Shown: in pieces, positions 1 through 9,415 of the stretch
Position numbering within the stretch: position 1 is the stretch's first letter
How the letters are laid out: each line of letters starts with the position of its first letter
Source of the DNA: Archegozetes longisetosus
Lineage: Eukaryota; Arthropoda; Arachnida; Sarcoptiformes; Trhypochthoniidae
Direction of reading: 5' to 3'
NCBI GenBank assembly: GCA_018873245.2
Contig: JAEMBT020000004.1
Span: 9,916,652 to 9,980,651 of the forward strand
DNA: 64,000 nucleotides
Position numbers and translations under genes: made by a program
Notes under the pieces: generated by a model
Told to the model about the DNA's origin: nothing
Seen by the model: the letters and a program-made list of their open reading frames with translations, nothing else
Databases searched by the model: none

Positions 1-135
1 TTGTATAAAAAAATGTTCTTTTTCATTGAAAGTAATGTTAAGTATATTGAAGGATTTTATAACTGCTTTAACAACTATTTTGAGTTTGAAAAATGTAAAC
101 AAGAATTAAATCTTCAATTACTACATAGTTATAAT
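1..135 (+). pseudogene. Open frame interrupted by the hAT insertion
   Basis: Frame 1 is open from base 1 to the hAT target site: 45 codons, rich in Phe, Asn and Lys. If the transposon (136-2348) and one copy of the 8-bp duplication are ignored, the frame continues past the junction for eight codons before a TGA near 2380. Protein-like remnants with several in-frame stops follow to about 2655. I do not recognise the protein. The likeliest reading is an older decayed element that was the target of the hAT insertion. It may begin outside the window. A chance open frame is possible at this length. Confidence 0.25.
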
Positions 136-157
136 TAGTGCCAAGGGTTTTTTCGTT
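136..157 (+). repeat. hAT left terminal inverted repeat
   Basis: 22 bp starting TAGTGCCAAGG. It matches the reverse complement of 2327-2348 with one mismatch (G versus A at position 10). The target duplication GTTATAAT lies immediately outside at 128-135. Confidence 0.9.
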
Positions 158-357
158 AAACAAATTAAACGAAATAAAACACAACAAATATAAGAAATAG
201 AGGATTTCGTTAAATGAGTAACACGAAATATAAACATATTTTAGACATCATTTTTGTAATCAATTTCGTCATTTCACACGTGCTTTGATTAGTTTTGATT
301 ATTTTTTTTATTAGTGTTTATTGTTTTTCTCTAATTAAATTACTTTTAAAATAAAAA

Positions 358-2195
358 ATGCCAAAGAGAAAACATTCAGTAGAAGAATGGGTCAAATTAT
401 ATCCTGATTTGAGTTTTAAAAAGAGAAAGATAACCAAAGATAATGGGGAATCATCTGCTGAAGAAGTATTATTTTGCAAATATTGTTCATATGAAGTAAA
501 TATGGATAACAGGCCATCAGATCTGATACGACTTCATCTAAAGACCGATAAACACAAGAAACTAAAAGACTCAGAATTGAAAAGAAGAGAAAGTAGAAAA
601 CAATTAACTTTAGCTCAAACTATATGCAGATCGAAAGAAATGGAGAAAAAGGCTGAAGGATTCATTCATGACTTCGTGAGAGCCGCGTGTTTTGATGCCA
701 TACCTCTTGAAAAAGCCGACAAATATATTGGAAAGCTAATGAAAAAGTATGTCCCGAGCGCTAAAGTATTACCAACAGCATGTCATATTCGTGAGAAATA
801 TTTACCAGAAGTATACGAATCTCATGTCAATGCAATCAAAAATAAAATTAAGAATAAAAACTGTCATTAATTATTGACGAATCTCCAGATATTTGTGGAA
901 GACCTGCTCTCAATATTTTAATTTCATTCTTTGATTCAGAAATAAACGATAAAAGGATTTTATTAATTAAAACATATATTATTGAAAACACCAAAAGTGC
1001 AACTATTTTGACTAATTTATTGGATGCTTTGGAAGAGTTTGGCTTAACGTTTAATAATGTTTTAGCAATTTGTAGCGATTCAGCTGAATATATGAAGAAA
1101 TTAGTTTCAGATATCAAAAGAGATTACAATAACAGTTTGCTTCACATAACGGATATCTCACATTTAATTCATATTTCAGTAATGAAATCACTAAAGTCAG
1201 AACATTTTAAAGATACGGAGGAATTAATTATAAAAATAGGTGCTATTTTTAAAACTTCAAACAAACTTTGTAATCGATTTGTTTCACATCTTAATAAATT
1301 TGAATTAGAAGCTAAAATAATTCCGAGAGCAATCGAATCCAGATGGTGGTCGGTTCTCAAGACTTCAAAAGTAATCAGAGACCAGTGGCAATATATTTGC
1401 GATTTTTTTAATCACTTCAAATTGGAAAATTCGAGTTTAATTAGCAAAAAAGTTGAGAAAATTATTAGTTTGATAGGAAATAATGATAATCGTCGAGTTC
1501 ATTATCTTAAAATAACTCATTTGATTGAATCATTCAGCTCTATCGAAGAAATTGAAAAGAAATTAGAAGTCTCGGCGCCTAATAGTCATAACTTTTATGA
1601 TTTACTTAATGTTCAATTGAAAAATGAAATTAAAAATATGAAGATTTTAAAAAATGATACTAAAGTTTTGCTTAAAAATTTTGATATTCACACAGAAAAG
1701 AGTTTGAGCGCACAACTCGGTTCACTTTTCGAAATTTTTAATAATAAATGGGTTCAAACTATGGACAGAAATCTCGATAAATCAGTTTTTGGAAAGGATG
1801 GTCTTTTTAATAAATACATGATTTTTGATTCTTTTATGAAATCATCATTGAATCAGTCATTTGAGTATTATTTAGATTTTTTCAATGTAGTCAACGATAA
1901 AGAGTCGGAAATTGAAAGAGAATTCAACGAATATTTATTAATGGACACACCGGATAATAAAAATTTGAAAGTTATTGAATTTTGGATATCAATGCAATTA
2001 CGTCTTCCTATTCTAAGTCAGATCGCTTTAAGTTATTTAAGTCTTTCATGTGGTAGTTGTGATGTTGAACGAGCTTTTAGTAATTTTCGTGATATTCAGA
2101 CAACAAAACGCAATTCATTGAGTGATAAAAGTATAAATATGTATTCAGTTTTAAATTATAATAAGGATATTCAAAACAATTTTATGTTATATTAA
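358..2195 (+). pseudogene. hAT transposase with one frameshift
   Basis: The transposase of the 136-2348 element, in two frames. Part one (358-870, ATG start) has a BED/CGGBP1-type zinc finger (CKYC near residue 41, HLKTDKHKK near 60). Part two is open from about 858 to 2195. It has the RNase H-like core: Asp in the IIDESPD motif, Asp in ICSDSAEYM, the RWWS motif, then a hATC dimerisation tail with the catalytic Glu in CDVERAFS. So all three acidic residues survive. The frames join at an A-run (856-860, AATAAAAAC): one more A would restore a continuous frame. This is either a sequencing/assembly indel or one inactivating mutation. Nothing else in the ORF looks damaged. It would cut and paste its own element. 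Confidence 0.85.
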
Positions 2196-2326
2196 GCGAA
2201 TAATAGTCATTTCTTGTAATAACAAATAAAACGAATTTTCTCATATATTTATTAACGAATAAACAACAAATTCGTTGAGTAAAAAATAAAACCAAATAAA
2301 ACATACGAAATTTTTGAAAAAAATAA

Positions 2327-2348
2327 AACGAAAAAACCTTTGGCACTA
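2327..2348 (-). repeat. hAT right terminal inverted repeat
   Basis: 22 bp ending CCTTTGGCACTA, the inverted partner of 136-157. The second copy of the target duplication GTTATAAT follows at 2349-2356. Confidence 0.9.
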
Positions 2349-2356
2349 GTTATAAT

Positions 2357-2893
2357 GGATTCGACATCATCTGCTATGGACTTTGAAGTTATTTCGTTTC
2401 TTTATTGATTCTATTCTTAACATCTAAATATGTTAAGTTTGATTTATTTAGAATCAAATCCTTATAAATTAAAGTATTTTCTAATGAATTAGCAATTGAA
2501 TTACCAAAGAATATATGAGAACTTATGAATGATTTGCATAGAAGAATATTAACTGCAATACCTAAAACAAAGAAGCTATTGGAGCAAAAAAGTTGATGAA
2601 TTTTACTTATTGTGAAGACGAAGTTCAAAAATTTTACAAAGATTTTTATTTAACATTTAAAATAGAGTTACAAATAGAAGTTTCGCGGGAGTATACAAAT
2701 CAAAGAGTTGCTGTTTGACAAGTGGTTCTATGCACTTGAAATTGAATGCCCTTTCCTTTTTTGTTTAAGCTCCTTTTATATAAAATTGGTCTAAATTCGA
2801 GAAATTTCTATTGTCCCACATTTATGCATTGTGGGTCATCCATTTTGAGTTAGTGGTCATTATTTAGGTCAGTTTTAGTAAACAACTGCGAGT
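2357..2893. other. Decayed sequence right of the hAT element
   Basis: Up to about 2655 the plus-strand frame that continues from base 1 looks protein-like but has five or more stops, with a readable Lys/Leu-rich stretch at about 2500-2595. From 2655 to 2893 I see only AT-rich sequence with no ORF or repeat I can name. Confidence 0.2.
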
Positions 2894-3687
2894 AGGGTCA
2901 CTCTGACACAGATAGAGCGCTAATAAGATCAAATGTTAGTGACCCTTAATGCTAATAAAAGAAAATTATGATAGAAAACAAGATAAGTAAAATAAGCATT
3001 ACATTATTATACTTTAAAAATAATAAACTAAAGTAAATATTAAAATTACAATGTTAAATATAATATTTTATTTAAATAGGAGAAATTCAATCTCGAAAGC
3101 AACTGATGAAGTTATTTAAGAGATAAATGCTAGTGATGAAGAAACTCATAAACTATTGAAATGTAAGAAAAAGAATCAAAATGATATACTAAAGTTAATG
3201 AAAAATAGTATTTCAAATGGAAATAAGTATTGTTCTACAAATAACATCAATTTCAAAGATTTAAATGAAGCAAAAGGAGTTATTGTTTGAATAAGTAATG
3301 AATTGAAATTTCATCAAAAACAAACTCTTAAATGCGCACTTAAAGCTGGAGAATGTCTCATCAAGATTCAAGAATTGTGTGGAAAAGAGAATTAAAAATT
3401 TATATCATTTTTAAAAGAATGTAATATCAATTGGGATAAATCTTACGTGTACTTTCTTATTTTGTGACGGCACGGTGTTTTGCCTGTCTGGGCGGTCGTT
3501 GGAAACCGCCGATTCAGTGGGGGTTTGGGAACACCGGCCACTATACTCACTTTAAGAAGGGATGATTAGTGGCTGGAACACTAATAAAACAAGTACTGTA
3601 AAAACAATTATTTTATTATGCCAAGAACTTCTTTTCCAGATACAAATGCTGTGACCCTATCCCCGACATGTATTTTATGGGTCACAG
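2894..3687. repeat. Palindrome-bounded decayed element (candidate)
   Basis: Two hairpins carrying the word GTGACCC bracket this segment. The left one pairs AGGGTCACT (2894-2902) with AGTGACCCT (2938-2946). The right one pairs CTGTGACCC (3649-3657) with GGGTCACAG (3679-3687). Between them are the stop-riddled frame 3078-3467 and a GC-richer nested fold: CGGTGTT (3473-3479) with AACACCG (3530-3536), enclosing GGCGGT (3491-3496) with ACCGCC (3505-3510), followed by GCCACTA (3537-3543) with TAGTGGC (3567-3573). The shared end word suggests an old DNA element with palindromic ends. The outer limits are uncertain and no target duplication was found. Confidence 0.35.
3078..3467 (+). pseudogene. Decayed ORF with DUF3102-like helical motif
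   Basis: One frame reads through 130 codons with only three internal stops (TAA at 3117, TGA at about 3288, TAA at about 3393) before a final TGA at 3465. The stops look like single-base losses from Gln/Trp-type codons, so this was once coding. The C-terminal half has a pattern of the form K-x-ALKAGE-x-LIKIQELCGK, then FLKE, then an Asp-Lys-Ser-Tyr stretch. This resembles, from memory, DUF3102-type helical domains of mobile-element and phage proteins. That family assignment is a guess. The N-terminal half is Lys/Asn-rich and unrecognised. It lies between palindromic ends (2894-3687), so it is probably an element-encoded protein. Confidence 0.4.
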
Positions 3688-4334
3688 TTATTAATAGTTA
3701 AAACAATATATTTTGAATTAAAATACTGATGGTAAATGTTAAAAAGTGTATAATTGATAAGTTAAAAATATAGTTAATAATGTTATAAATAAAACCAAGT
3801 GTTATTAAAATCATAAAAGTTAAAATCTTAATATATTCTAAAAATTAGTTTTTAGATATCAGTTAATTATAGTACACGCTAAAACTTAATTATCGACGCT
3901 GGTTACAGATAGCATTTGATGAAGTTATTGAGGATTATTTTGTTTTAAAGCTCTAAGTAGCGTTCGCTACAATTTCATTTTAAATGTCACTAAAGAATAT
4001 TCTAAATTAAGCAATTTAACTCTTTTTTTAGACTTTGTTATGAATAACTTTAAGAAGATAAAGCTAGCAATATGGTCTTCAAATGCAGAGAGTATTAGAG
4101 AAATATATAATCTGAAGGTTGAAGTCTAACACCGTTAAACAATACCCTTGATATTTTTTTCATTCTATACTTAATTTTATTAAAAGTTGCTTTTGTAACA
4201 AATTGAATCTATTAAAACTTGGCATTATCTCATATTCTATTTCTTATCTTTAAAAATCTATTAATGGTTATAACTAAAGAACGATGACAAACCCTGCCTA
4301 TCAATTTTATAAATACAAATATAATTATTTATAT
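3688..4334. other. Gene-free AT-rich spacer
   Basis: No ORF, RNA gene or clear repeat seen. Base composition is strongly AT-biased until it changes abruptly near 4350, where the GC-rich island begins. Confidence 0.4.
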
Positions 4335-4940
4335 TCATATTAATGTAAAAGTGGGGGCCCCGCCGACAAGGACTTTGAACCGCACTGCCGGAGGGATAGC
4401 CAAAAGCGAAGAAGCTTTGTGTCCAAGCACACATTTAGCATGTGTGGACCCAACCCTGGTGATATTCAACTCAATGGACCCAGATTTATTACCACTGGGT
4501 TGAATATCCTCAGGGAGCTTCTTCGCTCTATAGTATTCCCTCAGGCATGTGCTGCATACGCTCATTTGCAGAAGAGGGGTATCAGCGGCATTGGGAGTAT
4601 GGAATATTCCCATACTTTCCAATAAATGCCGACGCCTCTCTTCAACAAATGTTCGTAAGCCCTGCCTTCCGGGGCCAGAAAGGGAGAAGCCAGTACCTTT
4701 CCCTGGCTTACTTCCACAACCGGGACAGGACATTTTTCGTTCGTGTCCCGGTTGTGAAATGTGGCCAGGGTCCGTTCCAGCGGTTCGGGCCTGATCATCA
4801 AATTGGGTACCGTTGGAAGACCCAATTTGATGCTGGTCATTGATCGTCATCCCAGTAGCATGTTGAGGAACTACAGGAGCCCTGGGGGTCGACTCCCTGT
4901 GGACCAATGCGCTTTCACGTTGTGAAGACATATTTGGCAT
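4335..4940 (-). CDS. GC-rich ORF with zinc-ribbon-like Cys pairs; possible transposase N-terminus
   Basis: An ATG-started 201-codon ORF in DNA that is visibly much richer in GC than its surroundings, which suggests a foreign or mobile origin. The first 65 residues are polar and probably disordered. Then come CPGCGS (near 72), an Arg-rich stretch (FVEERRRHLLESMG, near 97-110), SVCSTCLREYYRAKK (near 127-141), and STHAKCVLGHK near residue 165. From memory this order recalls the N-terminal cysteine region of some arthropod DDE_4/HARBI1-like transposases, where a CxxC would be expected in place of CVLG. If so, the second Cys is lost and the protein stops before the catalytic domain. No intron or downstream exon was found. 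The same DNA is packed with hairpins, so the ORF could instead be incidental to a structured RNA; GC-rich DNA has few stops. Confidence 0.4.
   Translation of the reverse strand: MPNMSSQRESALVHRESTPRAPVVPQHATGMTINDQHQIGSSNGTQFDDQARTAGTDPGHISQPGHERKMSCPGCGSKPGKGTGFSLSGPGRQGLRTFVEERRRHLLESMGIFHTPNAADTPLLQMSVCSTCLREYYRAKKLPEDIQPSGNKSGSIELNITRVGSTHAKCVLGHKASSLLAIPPAVRFKVLVGGAPTFTLI
4405..4831. repeat. Run of strong inverted repeats (hairpin array)
   Basis: At least four well-supported hairpins follow one another. (1) AGCGAAGAAGCT (4405-4416) pairs perfectly with 4516-4527 and encloses a 20-bp imperfect stem (4454-4473 with 4496-4515). (2) 4563-4651 is an imperfect hairpin of roughly 40 paired positions around an AATATT loop. 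(3) CACAACCGGGACA (4715-4727) pairs perfectly with 4744-4756. (4) ATCAAATTGGGT (4797-4808) pairs perfectly with 4820-4831. Weaker pairs (4655-4661 with 4705-4711; 4874-4879 with 4893-4899) fill the gaps. Such serial pairing is not expected by chance. Confidence 0.8.
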
Positions 4941-6227
4941 TAGAATGATATATTATTCAAGCTGAACATTATATTTTTAGAAATTGACTTTTCAAATGGT
5001 CTATATGTATTTTTTAACGCTAAATCCGAATCTGAAGTCCAAATCTTTTTATATAGAATATTTTTCGAGATATTTGAATTTTTATATTAAATTTTCGATT
5101 TTAACTTTTTATATAAATGATACATGATTTCGATGTAGAATTTAACGCTGATTATAAATATGTAAACTATTTCCCGATACCTCTAATATTCACTGAATAA
5201 ATCGATATTTAAATATATTTCATAACTTTGAAGCCACCTAGCGGCTAAACTATAAGTTGTACCGAGGTGGGCCCATTGACACTTTTGATCAGGCTTGTGA
5301 TCTCTATTAAAATATGTCATTAGTTCTGGATTGCATCAATAGGCAAAATCCCATAGACTTATTGGCATCGTTCTTTGAAGTCTCGTCAAAATATACGATT
5401 AGAACAATGAAATTCTGTTCATTTCAACCATTTTGAGTTGAAATTTGATTCCATAAATTTATTTTACGGGAATTTTCTATATACTTGATTATTCGGAAAT
5501 TTTTTTTATAAATGTTCTAGTAAATTGCGGCAAGTGAAATTTATACATTTGGACTCTATATTAGTTATAGATTATTTGTATATAAAATTCACCTCTGAAT
5601 TCTCTGGCTACGCAAAGTCTAGTTCAATCCCCTTCCTTTTTCTATTTAAACGACTGATACGTCCTTCTTTTGTCTTCCTAATATACTCATCTACAGATGT
5701 GTTGCTTTGTTTGAAAATTGATATTTTTATACTTTCATATCAGTAAAATAGTTACAGCCCTTGTTGTAAGTTAGATATTTGAACAAGAACTTATAATGGA
5801 AATTAAATTAAATGGCGTAATATTTTAACGTCGAAGACTTGGATCTTAGAAAAAATTGTTAGAATCATATTCATCCAAAAGTTTTGAACGCAAAGCTTAT
5901 AGTAAAAATTGTAGTTTTACAACCCCACCCTTTAACTTTTTCGCATCAGCCAATCAGAAACAAAAATTATATACAATTTAAGTGTCAGTATCTTATTTTT
6001 CAACGATCGCTATTAACATTTAAATAGCGTATATTAGTAAGTTTACTCTCGCGCAGAACTCTTTCACTTCTTGTATAAAAAGAAGGTAGCAGTTCTACCT
6101 TTAAGGGAAGACTGACGGGAAGTGCATATAGTACTCTGTGACCATTTGATTCAGGCAAAGCATTAAGTAATTAAGTTAAACATTTTTTGTCATATTTTTA
6201 TTACACACAATCATTAAAATTTTCATC
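4941..6227. other. Gene-free stretch downstream of the LRP-like gene
   Basis: AT-rich, with no ORF I would defend. At 6073-6081 there is a TATAAAAAG word with a CCAAT word about 120 bp upstream, which could be a core promoter for an unseen plus-strand transcript; nothing downstream supports it. The end nearest 6227 should hold the 3' UTR of the minus-strand receptor gene. Confidence 0.25.
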
Positions 6228-8681
6228 TTAAATTTTTTCATAATTTTCACTTTCTTCACTTTGTTGAGTTTGGTCTACATTAAATAATTGAATATAAATT
6301 CTTGGTTTCATGATAGTGTCATAATCATCTAATTCGTTATAGTCAGTTTGTTCATAAAAATTCTCATCTCCATGGTCAATTTGTCTATCGATTTTCATTG
6401 AATTTAAATTATTATGTTTTAGAGACAATTTTCGGTAAATAACAATTATTGTTAGTATGAATATCATTATCAAAAGTGACAATATACTTATTATAACAAT
6501 GAAAATAAAATTTCCGGTGCTTTCTCGCAACAGTGGCGTACTGACTTCAGTTATATTTGTAACCATGTTGAAAAATCCAACCTTTAGTTTAAAAAATAAC
6601 ATTTAATAAAAACCAGGTATTTAAATATTTATTTTCATACGTATTCTTCACAGCTTTCACTTAAAGGAGTCATATCGGGACACAAACAACGATATGAATT
6701 AAATTCAATAGGGAGACAGAGATGTGTACAATTAGTGTGAATGCATAAATTAGGTGCATCTGGTTGACGTGAATGATGGCTTATTTTAAAGGCGAACCAA
6801 ACATCAACATCGTGTACTTCCAAAAAATCCATTTTTTGACCATTAGTATCAATTTTGCGAATACCAGCACCATACCCACTTTTGCCGCTTTCATGCTCGG
6901 ACCAATAAATGAATCCATTGTATAAATCAATTATTTTAGCTTTACGGAAAAGTTGACTATAATAAATAGTTTTTCTATCATTGCCGTTATAATCAATAGA
7001 TAACAGCTCATTTAAGTAAGTGTCTATCCAATAAATTCTTTTTACAGTATAATCAATTGCCATGGCTCTGGGTCCTATATTATGTTCATTGAGTAATTTC
7101 TTTTTATTACTTCCATCATAGTTTGCTTTGTAAATATATCCGCCATACACGTTGTCATTTCTTTCACTCCACATTATAAACAAATCAATAGGATTTACGC
7201 ATATATCACTCACTTTATATCCATTTGTGATATTTGAAATTGAGTAAAAATAATTTTTTTCATCTGTTTTTGTGATTATTATGTTATGATCATTTGCAGA
7301 AAATATGCAGTTATATGTCCAATCGAGTGTTAATACAGTATATACGTAATCCACATCAAAAGATTTTCTTATCACTTTTGATTCATTTCTGTTTTTACCT
7401 GAAACAAATATGTTTATCGACTCATTAACCCAAACAAGTATATCGTCATTAATATCATAATCGATGTCTAAAAATGCATCCTGAAAGTAGACATAATCAT
7501 TCCTGATATTCTCAGTATATAAAACTTTTGAATCTTTCACTGAGTTTACATTGTTGTTTATTTGTGAAATTCTTATTTCAGAATATCTTTGAAGTCCAAA
7601 TACCATATATGCAATTTCACTGGAATGTGTCTGTAATAATAATGAAATCAGATAATATTTATAGATGTATTATGTATTAATAATATCTTACTGAATCACA
7701 TATTTCTCCTGGAAACAAATAAAATTTTTCTGGACATGCACATGTAAAATTATATTGATTTGGTAGACAAATATGTGTACAATTTGCATCAGTGCATTTG
7801 TTGTCTCCATTTGGTTGATTTGAAGAATGAATTATTCTAACACCATTTATAGAAGTATAATCCCGAAACTTAATTTTGCCACTAATTTTACCGTCAGTAC
7901 TTATTTTTATAAATTCCCATCTTCCGTGTATATAAATAGAAGTATATAGATATCTATCGAAGATATCTAAACTTTTACTTCTTTCTACAAAGTAAAATGG
8001 ATTATCACTTTCAAAGATATGTATTAATTTCCTGTTATTTCCATCGAAACTAATTGACAATAATCTGTATTGCAAATGATGGTTTGAATAGTCCATAATA
8101 TAAATTGTTTTGTTTAAAAAGTCAATAGCAATAGAGAAGGGGTTATATAAATCGCTATCTACCAGTACTCTTGGGTGAGATCCGTCTTGATTCGCTTTAA
8201 TTATTGTATTAAATTTAGTCCAAATTATAAAGGACTCCAATGGGTTGACAACAATATCCATAAATTTCTCATTAATTGCAATAACAGCCCTCATTCTTTT
8301 ATTAGAAATACTCATAACATTTATATCATTGATATAATTAAAGTATATTAAATTATGAATCCAATCAATTGCTATGTTATTTCCATAGCGATAATCAGAA
8401 TCGAATAGCTTTTTATCTTTCGAATCAATAGTTGATGTATAAAGAGATTTAGGATTATATTCCGATACATACATAATTAGATTCTGATTTATAATGTAGT
8501 CCATTCCAGCTGGTAGCACTCTTTCATCGAAGACAGTAATGTTATGTAATTTTAAAGTATTATTTGATTCAAGTAATGATGAATAAATTTTGTCAATTGA
8601 TGAAATAATAAGAAGTGGATATTTACTTGATACAACGTTTAAAACGGAACCATAAATAATAATTAGTGTAAATAAAATCAT
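6228..8681 (-). CDS. LRP-like transmembrane receptor with two YWTD propeller-EGF modules
   Basis: Three phase-0 exons: 7692-8681, 6641-7630 and 6228-6581, with introns of 61 and 59 nt (GTAAGA and GTATGA donors), give 777 residues. Residues 1-19 are a signal peptide. Exon 1 encodes a degenerate YWTD beta-propeller and a six-Cys EGF repeat (CTDANCTHICLP). Exon 2 encodes a better-preserved propeller (KRIYWIDTY, GFIYWSEHE) and a second EGF (CIHTNCTHLCLP). Exon 3 gives one membrane span (FIFIVIISILSLLIMIFIL) and a short acidic tail. The tail lacks NPxY but has YxxPhi-type sorting signals (YDTI, YIQL), which suits an endocytic receptor. LDL-A ligand-binding repeats are absent, so this is not a standard LDLR, vitellogenin receptor or LRP5/6, though propeller-EGF pairs resemble LRP family members. 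The ligand is unknown. Confidence 0.85.
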
Positions 8682-8759
8682 TCTTTAATTCTCAAAGATT
8701 TATTTAATAATTATTAACAATTGTTTAATAATGTTTTATTTAGGTTGTACTAATAAGAT

Positions 8760-8969
8760 AAGATTGCATAACGCTTTATAACCTCTGATCTATAACTTAT
8801 CGGTGAAAAAATCACTTCACACAAGATATAATGTATCATATCCGGGACATCCTTTTTATGTTTACAAGCATATTAGTAAATTCTTATAAATATCAAAAGT
8901 ATATCCCGGGTATAATATATTGTCTAGCTTAACATCACTTTACCACCGCAGCTTTCGATCTTAATGAAA
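8760..8969 (+). repeat. Left arm of inverted repeat flanking the LINE
   Basis: Two blocks (8760-8815 and 8931-8969) match, in inverted orientation, 13120-13175 and 13060-13098 with scattered substitutions. The left arm carries about 115 extra bases between the blocks. These could be terminal repeats of an older element into which the LINE inserted, or two opposed copies of a small repeat family. I found no ORF in this arm. Confidence 0.7.
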
Positions 8970-9202
8970 CTTTATATATAGGTATATTTAGGTGCCCTGA
9001 GTTCGTATATGAAGAAATTTTTTGTCGGTCAAAAGTAGTTTTCGAGATATTCGACTTTACATTATTATTAGACTTAATGCTATTTTTACAATAATATAAG
9101 TAAATCAATCAATTAATTAATATATTTTATAATAATAATTAAAAATTTTTAGGTAAGGATACAAAATATCGCGAAAACGTAATTTATGCGTTTTACAATG
9201 TG

Positions 9203-9228
9203 TTGGGTTAAGATAGGTCAGGTTAGGT
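9203..9228 (+). repeat. Telomere-like TTAGG-type repeat fragment
   Basis: A short run of GGGTTA, AGATAGGTCA and GGTTAGG words, related to the arthropod telomere unit TTAGG. It shares the GATAGGTCAGGTTAGGTT string with the array at 12854-12910 on the other side of the LINE, in the same orientation. Confidence 0.5.
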
Positions 9229-9415
9229 TTTTTTTGCAATTTGAGCTCTGCCCCGCATAACACTATAGAGTTCTACTTTAAAATACAATTCGATTAATTT
9301 TTACAAAGGTATAATGATACAAACATTTACATAATTATAAAATATAAATATTACATAGAACAATTAAAGGAAGATTGTTAATCTATAGTTAAATCTATAA
9401 AATCACTTTTAATTA

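Larger units (their letters stand above)
136..2348 (+). mobile_element. hAT-superfamily DNA transposon, near intact
   Basis: A 2.2-kb element bounded by terminal inverted repeats that begin TAGTGCC and end GGCACTA (22 bp, one mismatch between ends). It is flanked by perfect 8-bp direct repeats GTTATAAT (128-135 and 2349-2356), the target-site length of hAT elements. It encodes a single hAT transposase (358-2195). Both subterminal zones carry many copies of ACGAAA/TTCGTT words, the kind of repeated subterminal sites that hAT transposases bind. The single TIR mismatch and intact target duplication point to a fairly recent insertion. Confidence 0.9.

Noticed and set aside
4381-4420. Resemblance to the 3' end of 5.8S rRNA/ITS2 (TTGAACCGCAC)
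   Set aside because: Only a dozen bases match, with an insertion, and no flanking 5.8S or 28S sequence follows.
4419-4843. Several overlapping plus-strand ORFs in the GC-rich island
   Set aside because: Low stop density from high GC plus inverted repeats explains them; none has recognisable motifs.
4335-4940. Obelisk- or viroid-like rod RNA
   Set aside because: The pairing is a series of local hairpins, not one end-to-end rod, and the ORF shows no Oblin-like motif I know.
5525-5746. 73-codon ORF with hydrophobic segments
   Set aside because: Non-ATG-supported context, AT-rich composition and no family resemblance.
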